The translations under genes were made by a program, and so were the position numbers. This document shows, in pieces, positions 1-7,898 of a stretch of 44,769 nt of DNA. This stretch comes from Candidatus Merdiplasma excrementigallinarum (lineage in GTDB: Bacteria; Bacillota; Clostridia; Lachnospirales; Lachnospiraceae). The number at the start of each line of letters is the position of its first letter. Positions within the stretch are counted from its first letter, which is position 1. The notes beneath the pieces were generated by a model that saw nothing but the letters and a program-made list of their open reading frames with translations, was not told where the DNA came from and searched no databases. The DNA lies in assembly GCA_018713435.1 (NCBI GenBank), contig DVOS01000073.1:1-44769 (forward strand), given 5' to 3'.

Positions 1-1365
1 GAAATTTATGCTCCATTTGATAGTTTGGTACTCAGTGTAATTTTACAAAACGATGGAAGAAAGACTGAAAGAATATTGGGATCTATGACAGAGGCTGTTA
101 AAGCACAGTCATGGGAGACGGCGCAATGGGAGCGACTAAAAAAGATTTTTTCTTCTACAGAACTTCAGATAGTGTCTTTTACGATTACAGAAAAAGGATA
201 TGCGTTAACAGGAACAGACGGAAAATATCTTTCTGCTGTGTCGCAAGATATTGAAAATGGGCCAGAAAAAGCTTCCACGGCTATGGCGGTTGTTACTTCT
301 ATGCTGTTGGAACGTTTTAAGACAGGAGGAGCACCGTTAGCACTGGTTTCTATGGATAATTGTTCCCGGAACGGTGACCGCTTGAAAAATGCGATTTTGA
401 TGATAGCAAGAGAATGGGAAAAAAGAAAATTTGTAAATGAAAAATTTGTTCAGTATATCAGTGCTTCAGGGAAAATAGCGTTTCCATGGACTATGATTGA
501 TAAAATTACACCACGCCCCAGCGAAAAGATTGCTGAAGAATTGGAGAAAGCGGGGGTAGAGGGGATGAAACCCATAATGACATCAAAGAAAACTTTTATA
601 GCTCCTTTTGTGAATGCGGAAGAACCTCAGTATTTGGTGATAGAAGATGACTTTCCTAATGGAAGGCCTAAGCTGGAAAAAGCCGGCGTGTTTATGACCG
701 ATAGAGAAACGGTAAATAAATCCGAAAGGATGAAAGTAACCGCCTGCTTAAACCCGATTCATTCTGCGCTTGCACCTTATGGATGCTTATTAGGATATAC
801 CCTTTTTTCTGATGAGATGAAAGATACAGATATGTTAAAACTGGCACATTTGGTAGGGGACGAAGGAATTGCGGTGGTTTCTGATCCAGGAATTCTTTCA
901 CCTGAAAAATTTTTGCAAGAGTGTATAGGGGAAAGATTTCCTAATCCATATTTGGGAGATACAGTACAGAGAATAGTGACTGATATTTCGCAAGGTGTGG
1001 GAGTACGCTTTGGCGAAACTATAAATTCATATGTAAAAAAAGATGGAAGTGCGAAATCGTTAAAAGGCATTCCTGTTGCTATTGCAGGGTGGCTCCGTTA
1101 TCTGCTTGCGGTGGATGACAGGGGAATGCCTTTTGAACTTTCGCCGGATCCGCTAAATGATGAATTGCAAAAATGCCTTTCAGGTGTTCAGCTAGGAAAT
1201 CCGCTAAGTTTAAAAGATCAAGCTAAGTGTATTTTAGCCAATGAAAATATTTTTGGAGTGAATTTGTATAAAGCTGGCATTGGAGAAAAAATAGAAGAAA
1301 TTTTGAGATCAGAAATTGAAGGGATAGGGTCTGTCCGAAAAACAGTAAAGCAATATTTGGGATAA
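1..1365 (+). CDS. Mannitol dehydrogenase family oxidoreductase (fructuronate reductase-like), 5' partial
   Basis: The reading frame is open from base 1, so the start lies upstream; about 454 residues are visible. Long-chain polyol/uronate dehydrogenases oxidise or reduce sugar alcohols or hexuronates with NAD(H); members in Clostridia are about 530 residues, so roughly the first 80 residues (nucleotide-binding start of the Rossmann fold) are missing. Family motifs seen are VSFTITEKGY, ALVSMDNCSRNGDRL, FPWTMIDKITPRPS and the catalytic-type stretch MKVTACLNPIHSALA (K-x5-N-x2-H). Fructuronate reductase (uxuB) and mannitol or arabinitol dehydrogenase cannot be told apart here. The gene is AT-richer than everything downstream, which suggests a different history. 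The family call is firm; the substrate is not. Confidence 0.85.
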   Translation, partial: EIYAPFDSLVLSVILQNDGRKTERILGSMTEAVKAQSWETAQWERLKKIFSSTELQIVSFTITEKGYALTGTDGKYLSAVSQDIENGPEKASTAMAVVTSMLLERFKTGGAPLALVSMDNCSRNGDRLKNAILMIAREWEKRKFVNEKFVQYISASGKIAFPWTMIDKITPRPSEKIAEELEKAGVEGMKPIMTSKKTFIAPFVNAEEPQYLVIEDDFPNGRPKLEKAGVFMTDRETVNKSERMKVTACLNPIHSALAPYGCLLGYTLFSDEMKDTDMLKLAHLVGDEGIAVVSDPGILSPEKFLQECIGERFPNPYLGDTVQRIVTDISQGVGVRFGETINSYVKKDGSAKSLKGIPVAIAGWLRYLLAVDDRGMPFELSPDPLNDELQKCLSGVQLGNPLSLKDQAKCILANENIFGVNLYKAGIGEKIEEILRSEIEGIGSVRKTVKQYLG

Positions 1366-1430
1366 ACCTTCTTTGAATTGGATTGAAATATTTTTAGATG
1401 AACAGACCAGTATAGCATTCCAATTTATGA

Positions 1431-1459
1431 TTGCGAAATATTGATTTATAAGATAAAAT
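1431..1459 (+). promoter_or_regulatory. Candidate sigma-A promoter for galM
   Basis: TTGCGA at 1431-1436 and TAAAAT at 1454-1459 are separated by exactly 17 bp in an AT-rich gap. Transcription would start near 1466, about 70 bp before the aldose epimerase. An ATCTGT/ACAGAT inverted repeat (1463-1468 and 1484-1489) lies at the predicted start of the transcript. Confidence 0.6.
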
Positions 1460-1534
1460 TAAATCTGTAAAAAAACCGGAAAAACAGATATTAACAATAA
1501 AAGCAAAATCTATAATTGGAAGGAGCGAACTATA

Positions 1535-2587
1535 ATGGCAGTGACAAAGAGCAGTTTTGGAAAGGCAAAGGACGGGCAGGAGCTGAGCCTGTACACCATG
1601 GCCAACAGCCGGGGGATGAAAGTGAGCGTCAGCGATCTGGGAGCCACCCTGGTATCCATCGTTCTGCCGGACAAAAGCGGACGGGAGCGGGATGTGGCGC
1701 TGGGCTTTGACAGCCCGGAAGGGTACTATGCGGGTACCTGCTTTTTCGGAGCCCTGATCGGGCGCAGCGGCAACCGGATTGACAAGGGGCATTTTTCCAT
1801 AAACGGAAAAGAGTACCAGCTGGATATCAACGACAATGAGAATAACCTGCACAGCGGAAACGACGGATTTGAGAAGAGGACCTGGCAGGTGGGCGAGATC
1901 ACGGACAACAGCGTAACGCTGCTGATGAAGGACGGGGACGGCCAGCAGGGATACCCCGGCAATTTCCAGTGCAGCGTGACTTATACGCTGACGGAGGAAA
2001 ATGAGCTGTTCCTTCATTATAAAGGGTGCTGCGATCAGGATACGGTGGCCAACATGACCAACCATGTGTATTTCAACCTGGCGGGTCATGATTCGGGAGA
2101 TGTTCTGAAGCAGGAGCTGAAGCTGTCAGCCAGATACTATACGCCGGTGCGGGATTCCCAGGCGATCCCCACGGGAGAGATTGCCCCGGTGGAGGGGACG
2201 CCCCTGGATTTCACCCAGGGCAAACCCATCGGAAGAGACATAGAGGCCGACTTTGAACAGCTGAAATTCGTAGGCGGCTATGACCACAACTTCGTACTGA
2301 AAAAAGAAAAAGGAGCGGTGGAAAAATTCGCGGAGGCTTACTGCCAGGAGAGCGGGATCTGCCTGGAAGCCTATACGGATCTTCCCGGCGCCCAGTTCTA
2401 CGCCGGAAACTTCATTACGCCGGAGCCGGTGGGCAAGGGCGGCACTGTGTACGGAAAGCGCAGCGGATTCTGCCTGGAGTCCCAGTTCTATCCCAACGCC
2501 ATTAATCAGGAGGGATTTGCCAGTCCCATCCTGAAAGCGGGAGAGCAGTACGATACTACCACCTGCTATAAGCTGTATGTAAAGTAA
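1535..2587 (+). CDS. galM: Aldose 1-epimerase (mutarotase)
   Basis: This 350-residue cytoplasmic enzyme interconverts alpha and beta anomers of aldoses such as galactose and glucose. Family motifs are FFGALIGRSGNRI near residue 70, NNLHSG with a substrate-binding His, NHVYFNLAGH with the acid His, and FCLESQFYPNAIN with the catalytic Glu near the C-terminus. The length is typical. The ATG at 1535 follows a GGAAGGAG ribosome binding site. The gene appears monocistronic, with a candidate promoter upstream and a strong terminator downstream. Its place beside a monosaccharide ABC transporter suggests that it prepares imported sugars for catabolism. Confidence 0.93.
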   Translation: MAVTKSSFGKAKDGQELSLYTMANSRGMKVSVSDLGATLVSIVLPDKSGRERDVALGFDSPEGYYAGTCFFGALIGRSGNRIDKGHFSINGKEYQLDINDNENNLHSGNDGFEKRTWQVGEITDNSVTLLMKDGDGQQGYPGNFQCSVTYTLTEENELFLHYKGCCDQDTVANMTNHVYFNLAGHDSGDVLKQELKLSARYYTPVRDSQAIPTGEIAPVEGTPLDFTQGKPIGRDIEADFEQLKFVGGYDHNFVLKKEKGAVEKFAEAYCQESGICLEAYTDLPGAQFYAGNFITPEPVGKGGTVYGKRSGFCLESQFYPNAINQEGFASPILKAGEQYDTTTCYKLYVK

Positions 2588-2600
2588 AATAAAAGCTGTC

Positions 2601-2654
2601 AACAGGATAAAATTGCGAAAACCTCCGGGTCTGGCAATTTTGTCCTGTTTTTTT
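2601..2654 (+). terminator. Intrinsic terminator after galM
   Basis: A long stem pairs 2601-2616 with 2633-2649 (AACAGGAT... against ...TCCTGTT, with one or two mismatches). A run of T residues at 2647-2654 follows. Confidence 0.85.
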
Positions 2655-2740
2655 GACGGGTTTTTTAAAACGGCGTAAAAATGGACAGAAATAAGATAAA
2701 TGAATCTATTTTATGGAAAATGGATATATGGTAAGATGTT

Positions 2741-2770
2741 TTTGTCACAGAGATTGGAAGAAGTGACAAA
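2741..2770 (+). promoter_or_regulatory. Inverted repeat upstream of the sugar-binding protein gene
   Basis: TTTGTCAC at 2741-2748 and GTGACAAA at 2763-2770 form a perfect 8-bp inverted repeat with a 14-bp interval. It ends 27 bp before the ATG at 2798. It could be an operator or an mRNA leader hairpin. A weak -10-like TAAGAT lies just upstream at 2732-2737, which would put the repeat at the start of the transcript. Confidence 0.45.
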
Positions 2771-2797
2771 GAAAAAATAATGAGATGGAGGTATAAC

Positions 2798-3925
2798 ATG
2801 AAAAAGCTTAGCAAAATTTCACTGGCAGTAGCCACCGTTGCAGCAGTTGGCGCACTTTCTACCAGCGCCCTGGCAGAAGAGGCAGGACAGAAGATCGGTC
2901 TTTCCATGCCCACACAGTCCCTGGAGCGTTGGAACAGAGATGGTTCCTATCTGCAGGAGCAGTTTGAGGCAGCCGGCTACGAGGTAGAACTTACATACTC
3001 CGACAACGAAGTAGATCAGCAGGTAAACGATATTCAGAACATGATTTCTGACGGCGTAAACCTTCTGGTAGTAGCCGCTATCGACGGCGAGGCTCTGAAC
3101 ACCGTTATGGACGAGGCCGCTGAGGCTGGTATCCCGGTTATCGCTTATGACCGTCTGATCATGCACGACGGCGTTTCCTACTATGTATCCTTCGATAACT
3201 ACACCGTAGGTACTCTGCAGGGCCAGTATGTAGTAGATACTCTGGATCTGGACAACGCAGGGGATGCTACCTACAACATCGAGTTCACCGCAGGTGACCC
3301 CGCTGACAACAACGCAACCTATTTCTTCAACGGCGCTTATGACGTACTGGCACCCTACATCGAGGCCGGCACTCTGGTAGTTCCTTCCGGACAGACCGAT
3401 TTCGACACCGTTGCCACTCCCGCATGGGATACCCAGACCGCTATGGAGCGTATGCAGAACATCCTGGCTTCCTACTATGCAGACGGAACCCAGCTTGACG
3501 TTGCTCTTTGCTCCAACGACTCCACCGCTCTTGGCGTAACCCAGGCTATCCAGTCTGACTATGCCGGCGACAACACAGTTCTGATCACCGGTCAGGACGG
3601 TGACGAGGCTAACCTGATGAACATCGTTGACGGCGCTCAGTCTATGACCGTTTACAAGGCTGTGGCAAACGAGGCAGTTGTTACCCTGGATCTGGCCAAG
3701 GCTATCCTGAACGGCGATACCATCGACGAGTCCCTGATCGAGGCTTCCGGCTGGGATTTCGATTGTACCTTCGATACCGAGTCCTATGAGACTTCCGAAG
3801 GAAACGCTTGCCCCTCCTTCCTGCTGACTCCGGACGTTGTAACCGCTGACAACATGGTTGAGAAACTGGTTGACACCGGATACTATACACAGGATGAGGA
3901 CGGCTATCTGCATCCTGCAGCATAA
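2798..3925 (+). CDS. chvE: ChvE-type monosaccharide-binding protein of an ABC transporter
   Basis: Extracytoplasmic receptor that delivers a monosaccharide to the permease encoded downstream. The ATG at 2798 follows GATGGAGG; an in-frame ATG at 2780 has no such site. Residues 1-26 are a signal peptide (charged MKK, hydrophobic stretch, Ala-rich end). No lipobox Cys is seen, which is unusual for a Gram-positive binding protein, so it is either shed or held by contact. The mature part follows the periplasmic binding protein type 1 fold: IGLSMPTQSLERW, VVAAIDGEALN, IPVIAYDRLI, SYYVSFDNYTVG, CSNDSTALGV, LITGQDGD. It is clearly related to the lipoprotein encoded at 17274-18335. Sugar specificity cannot be read from sequence; relatives bind glucose, galactose, arabinose and xylose. 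Confidence 0.88.
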   Translation: MKKLSKISLAVATVAAVGALSTSALAEEAGQKIGLSMPTQSLERWNRDGSYLQEQFEAAGYEVELTYSDNEVDQQVNDIQNMISDGVNLLVVAAIDGEALNTVMDEAAEAGIPVIAYDRLIMHDGVSYYVSFDNYTVGTLQGQYVVDTLDLDNAGDATYNIEFTAGDPADNNATYFFNGAYDVLAPYIEAGTLVVPSGQTDFDTVATPAWDTQTAMERMQNILASYYADGTQLDVALCSNDSTALGVTQAIQSDYAGDNTVLITGQDGDEANLMNIVDGAQSMTVYKAVANEAVVTLDLAKAILNGDTIDESLIEASGWDFDCTFDTESYETSEGNACPSFLLTPDVVTADNMVEKLVDTGYYTQDEDGYLHPAA

Positions 3926-3953
3926 TCCGGCTGAAAAATGAAATAAAATCGGG

Positions 3954-3982
3954 TGGGCGGGACCAACGTCCCGCCCATTTTT
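3954..3982 (+). terminator. Hairpin with T-run between binding protein and ATPase genes
   Basis: TGGGCGGGAC (3954-3963) pairs perfectly with GTCCCGCCCA (3968-3977) around a CAAC loop and is followed by five T residues. It sits inside the transporter operon. It probably acts as a partial terminator or mRNA stabiliser, so that the binding protein is made in excess over the ATPase and permease. Confidence 0.85.
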
Positions 3983-4003
3983 AGGGAAAGGAGGAAACTC
4001 ATT

Positions 4004-5551
4004 TTGGCTGACAATATTCTGGTGATGGAGCACATCACGAAAGAATTCCCCGGCGTAAAGGCGCTGGACAACGTAAATCTGGAAGTGCGCCGAGGTGAGA
4101 TCCATGCGTTGATCGGTGAAAACGGTGCCGGAAAGTCCACTCTGATGAATGTGCTGAGCGGACAGTATCCCTACGGAAGCTATACAGGCACCGTAACCTA
4201 TGAGGGAAAAGAGTGTCATTTTAAGAGACTCAGCGACAGCGAGGCAAAGGGTATTGTAATTATCCACCAGGAACTGGCATTGATTCCCCTGCTGTCCATC
4301 GGCGAAAACATGTTCCTGGGAAATGAAATCAAAAACAAGATGGGTTATATCGACTGGGATAAAACCTACAGTGAAGCGGAAAAACATATGGCGCAGGTGG
4401 GACTTCACGAGTCCGCCCAGACGCTGATTAAAGATATCGGTACCGGAAAACAGCAGCTGGTGGAGATCGCCAAGGCCTTCTCCAAGGATGTAAAGCTGCT
4501 GATCCTGGACGAGCCCACATCCTCCCTGAACGATGAGGATGCCAAGATGCTGCTGGATCTGCTGATCGAGTTCAAGAAGAACGGACTGACCTCCATCATT
4601 ATCACCCATAAACTGAACGAGATCATTTACTGCGCGGACCGGGTAACCATCCTCCGGGACGGCAGCACCATTGAGACTCTGGAAAAGGGCAAGGACGATC
4701 TGAGCGAGGACCGGATCATCAAGGGCATGGTTGGCCGTGAGATGGATGACCGGTATCCCTCCAGAGAGCATAAGGTAGAAAAGGACGTGATGCTGGAGGT
4801 GAAGAACTGGACCGTGCATCATCCCATCTACCAGGAAAAACTTGTAGATGACAATATTTCTTTCAACGTACATAAGGGCGAGGTAATCGGCTTCTCCGGA
4901 CTGCAGGGCGCGGGCCGTACGGAGCTGATGATGTCCATCTTCGGAAAGAGTTATGGAAGCCATATCTCCGGAGAACTGTATGTGAAGGGGCAGAAAGTGG
5001 AACTGAAAAATCCGGAGGCGGCCATCAAACACGGTATCGCCTACGTGACAGAGGACCGTAAGACCAACGGCCTGATTCTGGATGAGTCCATCCGTTTCAA
5101 CACTACTCTGGCCCGTCTGTCCAAGGTGTGCAGCAACGGCATCATCGATGTGGACAGGGAAGTCTTTGAAGCCGAGAAGATGAAAAAAGAGATGGGAACC
5201 AAGACTCCTTCCGTGGAGCAGCGCATCGGCAATCTGTCCGGCGGAAACCAGCAGAAGGCCCTGCTTGGCAAATGGATGTTTGCGGAGCCGGATATTCTGA
5301 TTCTGGACGAACCCACCCGTGGTATCGATGTGGGCGCCAAGTATGATATTTACTGCCTGATCAACGAGATGGTTTCCAAGGGCAAGGCTGTCATCATGGT
5401 ATCCTCCGAGATGCCGGAGCTTCTGGGCATGTGCGACAGAATCTATGTCATGAGCGAAGGCCGCCTGGCCGGCGAGCTGAGCGCTGAAGAAGCCACTCAG
5501 GAGAAGATCATGTCCTGTATCATGAGCACCTTCCACGAGGACGTGAAGTAA
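4004..5551 (+). CDS. mmsA: Monosaccharide ABC transporter ATP-binding protein (tandem NBD)
   Basis: This 515-residue ATPase powers monosaccharide import on the cytoplasmic face. It has the two fused nucleotide-binding domains of the CUT2 family. The N-domain has Walker A GENGAGKST, signature-like GTGKQQLVEIAKA and Walker B LLILDEPTSSL. The C-domain has the usual degenerate P-loop GLQGAGRTEL, signature LSGGNQQKA and Walker B ILILDEPTRGID. The chosen start is TTG at 4004, because AAAGGAGGAAA (3988-3998) lies just upstream and the earlier in-frame sequence runs through the hairpin. The permease start follows 18 bp after the stop. Confidence 0.92.
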   Translation: MADNILVMEHITKEFPGVKALDNVNLEVRRGEIHALIGENGAGKSTLMNVLSGQYPYGSYTGTVTYEGKECHFKRLSDSEAKGIVIIHQELALIPLLSIGENMFLGNEIKNKMGYIDWDKTYSEAEKHMAQVGLHESAQTLIKDIGTGKQQLVEIAKAFSKDVKLLILDEPTSSLNDEDAKMLLDLLIEFKKNGLTSIIITHKLNEIIYCADRVTILRDGSTIETLEKGKDDLSEDRIIKGMVGREMDDRYPSREHKVEKDVMLEVKNWTVHHPIYQEKLVDDNISFNVHKGEVIGFSGLQGAGRTELMMSIFGKSYGSHISGELYVKGQKVELKNPEAAIKHGIAYVTEDRKTNGLILDESIRFNTTLARLSKVCSNGIIDVDREVFEAEKMKKEMGTKTPSVEQRIGNLSGGNQQKALLGKWMFAEPDILILDEPTRGIDVGAKYDIYCLINEMVSKGKAVIMVSSEMPELLGMCDRIYVMSEGRLAGELSAEEATQEKIMSCIMSTFHEDVK

Positions 5552-5569
5552 AAGAAAGGAGCAAGAGAT

Positions 5570-6727
5570 ATGTCATCAAATGTGAAATCATTTCTTCGGA
5601 AATATACCATGGTTATCGCCCTGGTAGTTGTATTTATCTTATTCGTGGGCCTCACCGGCGGAAGACTGCTGTACGCCCAGAACATGTCAAACCTGATGCT
5701 TCAGAACGGCTACGTGCTGGTAATGGCCTGCGGTATGCTGCTCTGTATCCTTACCGGCGGTAACATCGACCTGTCCGTAGGTTCCGTGATCTGTCTGGTG
5801 GGCGGCATCGCTGCTGTATTTTTAAGCAACTTCGGGATGAACCCCATCCTTACCATCCTGATCTGTCTGGTGATCGGTCTGGCAGTAGGATGCTGGCAGG
5901 GCTTCTGGATCGGCTATGTGCGCATTCCTCCCTTTATTACCACCCTGGCCGGCATGTTCATGTTCCGCGGCTTCGGCCGTCTGGTTCTGGACAACAAGAC
6001 TCTGGCCATCAAGGATAAGACCTTCCTGGGCATCTTCACCAACTATGTAAAGATCCCGGGACTGGACGACGCCCAGTGCTGGTCCGCCGTGATCGTGGGC
6101 GTGGTGGCAGCTGCCTACGTGCTGGTAAGCACCGCCAGATCCAGAGCCAACAAGGCGAAAAAAGGATACCGCCAGAATTCAGCGGCTTCTGATTTCGGCA
6201 GAGCCATCATCATTGCCGCCCTGCTGATCTGGTACAGCTATCTGCTGAGCCAGTACAAAGGTATCCCCTTCATGCTGATCTGGGTAGTGATCATCTGCCT
6301 GATCTATAACTTCATTACTTCCAAGACCGCTTTCGGCCGTTACTTCTACGCCGTAGGCGGCAACGAGAAAGCTACCCAGCTTTCCGGTATCGACACCAAC
6401 AAGATTTACTTTATCGCCTATGCCAACATGGGTCTGCTGGCCGGTCTGGCCGGTCTGCTGTGCGCGGCCCGTGTGGGTTCCGTAAACGGAAGTACCGGTG
6501 AGTCTTTCGAGATGGACGCCATCGGCTCCTGTTTCATCGGCGGCGCTTCCGCGTACGGCGGCAGCGGTACCATCGGCGGCGTGGTAATCGGTGCTCTGCT
6601 TCTGGGCGTAATCAACATGGGTATGTCCATCATGGGTATCGGTGACTCCTGGCAGTACGTAGTAAAAGGTGCTGTGCTGATGATCGCCGTAGTATTCGAT
6701 GTAGTTTCCAGCCGTAAGAACGGTTAA
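5570..6727 (+). CDS. mmsB: Monosaccharide ABC transporter permease
   Basis: Integral membrane subunit of 385 residues of the BPD_transp_2/CUT2 type. It forms the sugar channel with the ATPase encoded 18 bp upstream. Many hydrophobic segments are visible, and the family stretch LTGGNIDLSVGSVICL (near residues 62-77) and the loop GSCFIGGASAYGGSGTIGG (near 323-341) are clear. A GAAAGGAG ribosome binding site precedes the ATG. Between helices there is a hydrophilic stretch near residues 183-205 (TARSRANKAKKGYRQ), as in MmsB/GguB proteins, which are longer than ribose permeases. It is the last gene of the transporter operon and is followed by a terminator. Confidence 0.92.
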   Translation: MSSNVKSFLRKYTMVIALVVVFILFVGLTGGRLLYAQNMSNLMLQNGYVLVMACGMLLCILTGGNIDLSVGSVICLVGGIAAVFLSNFGMNPILTILICLVIGLAVGCWQGFWIGYVRIPPFITTLAGMFMFRGFGRLVLDNKTLAIKDKTFLGIFTNYVKIPGLDDAQCWSAVIVGVVAAAYVLVSTARSRANKAKKGYRQNSAASDFGRAIIIAALLIWYSYLLSQYKGIPFMLIWVVIICLIYNFITSKTAFGRYFYAVGGNEKATQLSGIDTNKIYFIAYANMGLLAGLAGLLCAARVGSVNGSTGESFEMDAIGSCFIGGASAYGGSGTIGGVVIGALLLGVINMGMSIMGIGDSWQYVVKGAVLMIAVVFDVVSSRKNG

Positions 6728-6742
6728 GCAGTAAAGATAAAA

Positions 6743-6783
6743 GCAGGCAGTCCCGCGGCGCAGCCGCGGAGGCTGCCTGTTTC
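6743..6783 (+). terminator. Terminator after the monosaccharide transporter
   Basis: AGGCAG (6745-6750) and CCGCGG pair with GCCGCGG and CTGCCT (ending 6778), giving a GC-rich two-part stem with a short mismatch. The T-tail after it is short (TGTTT). Confidence 0.75.
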
Positions 6784-6828
6784 GTATTACCCGGATTTTT
6801 CGGCCTTTTTACTTTATTGAAAAAAAGA

Positions 6829-6862
6829 TTGCTTTTACAGGGCCGATCTGGTAAAATATAAA
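6829..6862 (+). promoter_or_regulatory. Candidate promoter of oppBCDF
   Basis: Two overlapping sigma-A matches share this stretch: TTGCTT (6829-6834) with TAAAAT (6852-6857), and TTTACA (6834-6839) with TATAAA (6857-6862), each with a 17-bp spacer. A small inverted repeat ATGTAT/ATACAT at 6867-6872 and 6882-6887 lies at the expected start of the transcript. The rest of the 220-bp gap shows nothing further. Confidence 0.6.
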
Positions 6863-6947
6863 GGCTATGTATCTGTATGGCATACATTGGAATTTGCAGA
6901 GCGGACAGATTACAAGATAACAAAAACGAAAGAGGTGTTTAAACCAG

Positions 6948-7895
6948 ATGGATTTATTGATTTATTCTCTGAAACGGATCGGAGTATCCATCATGACTCT
7001 GTTTCTGGTGGCTGCCATCACATTCTTCCTGATGAACGCCATTCCTGGAAGCCCATTCATGACGGAAAGATCCACCCCGGAACAGATTGAACAGGCCAAT
7101 ATCAAGTACGGACTGGACAAGCCGGTGCCGGTGCAGTTTGTGAACTATGTGAAAAACCTGCTCCACGGCGACATGGGCGTGTCCCTGAAGATGCAGGAGG
7201 GCACGGACGTGACCACCATCCTGTTCGGCCAGGGAAAATTCGGCCGTTCCATCCGGCTGGGCGTGATGGCCCTGCTTGTGGCGGTAGTGGTGGGGATCCC
7301 CCTGGGAACCCTGGCAGCCTACTACAGGGGCAAATGGATTGATAATATACTGAGGGTACTGACCACCCTGGGGGTGGCCATGCCAAGCTTCGTGATCGCC
7401 ACTCTGATGCTGTTCGGCTTCGGAGTGCACCTGGGATGGTTCCCGGTCCAATCGGGTAACCTGGAGACCCCCATCACCTATGTGATGCCGGTAATCTGTC
7501 TGGCTTTCTATCCTTCCTGCTATATTGCGAAACTGACCAGGACCAGCATGCTGGATTCCATCAGCCAGGATTACATCCGCACAGCCAGAGCAAAAGGCGT
7601 CAAGACAAAGGTCATTCTTTTCAAACATGCTCTGCGCAACTCCCTGATTCCGGTTATCACCTATCTGGGACCCCTGACCGCCGGTATTATCACCGGTTCT
7701 CTGGTGGTGGAACAGATCTTTAACGTGCCGGGCGTAGGAAACTACTTTGTGTCCAGCATCTTAAACCGTGACTATCCGGTTATCATGGGCACCACCATTC
7801 TGCTGGGATGTCTGATTATTATCATGAACCTGGTGGTGGATATCGCCTACAAGATTGTGGACCCGCGGATCAATATTACAAAGAAAGGCAATTAA
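6948..7895 (+). CDS. oppB: Oligopeptide ABC transporter permease OppB
   Basis: First membrane subunit (315 residues) of a dipeptide/oligopeptide importer of the BPD_transp_1 type. The N-terminal helix follows LLIYSLKRIGVSIMTLF, then the extracellular loop GDMGVSLKMQ typical of OppB. The cytoplasmic EAA-like loop is TRTSMLDSISQDYIRTARAKGV, with conserved sequence HALRNSLIPVITYLGP after it and FNVPGVGNYFVSSILNRDYPVI near the end. The start has AGAGGTG 10 bp upstream. The oppC start follows 3 bp after the stop. Confidence 0.93.
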   Translation: MDLLIYSLKRIGVSIMTLFLVAAITFFLMNAIPGSPFMTERSTPEQIEQANIKYGLDKPVPVQFVNYVKNLLHGDMGVSLKMQEGTDVTTILFGQGKFGRSIRLGVMALLVAVVVGIPLGTLAAYYRGKWIDNILRVLTTLGVAMPSFVIATLMLFGFGVHLGWFPVQSGNLETPITYVMPVICLAFYPSCYIAKLTRTSMLDSISQDYIRTARAKGVKTKVILFKHALRNSLIPVITYLGPLTAGIITGSLVVEQIFNVPGVGNYFVSSILNRDYPVIMGTTILLGCLIIIMNLVVDIAYKIVDPRINITKKGN

Positions 7896-7898
7896 TTC

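Noticed and set aside
2819-5536. A 905-codon open frame on the minus strand opposite the sugar-binding and ATPase genes
   Set aside because: It mirrors the codon bias of two firm plus-strand genes, crosses the terminator hairpin and has no recognisable domain.
6784-6947. A possible T-box or other riboswitch before oppB
   Set aside because: No T-box sequence, specifier loop or other known aptamer core could be found; only a promoter and a short inverted repeat.
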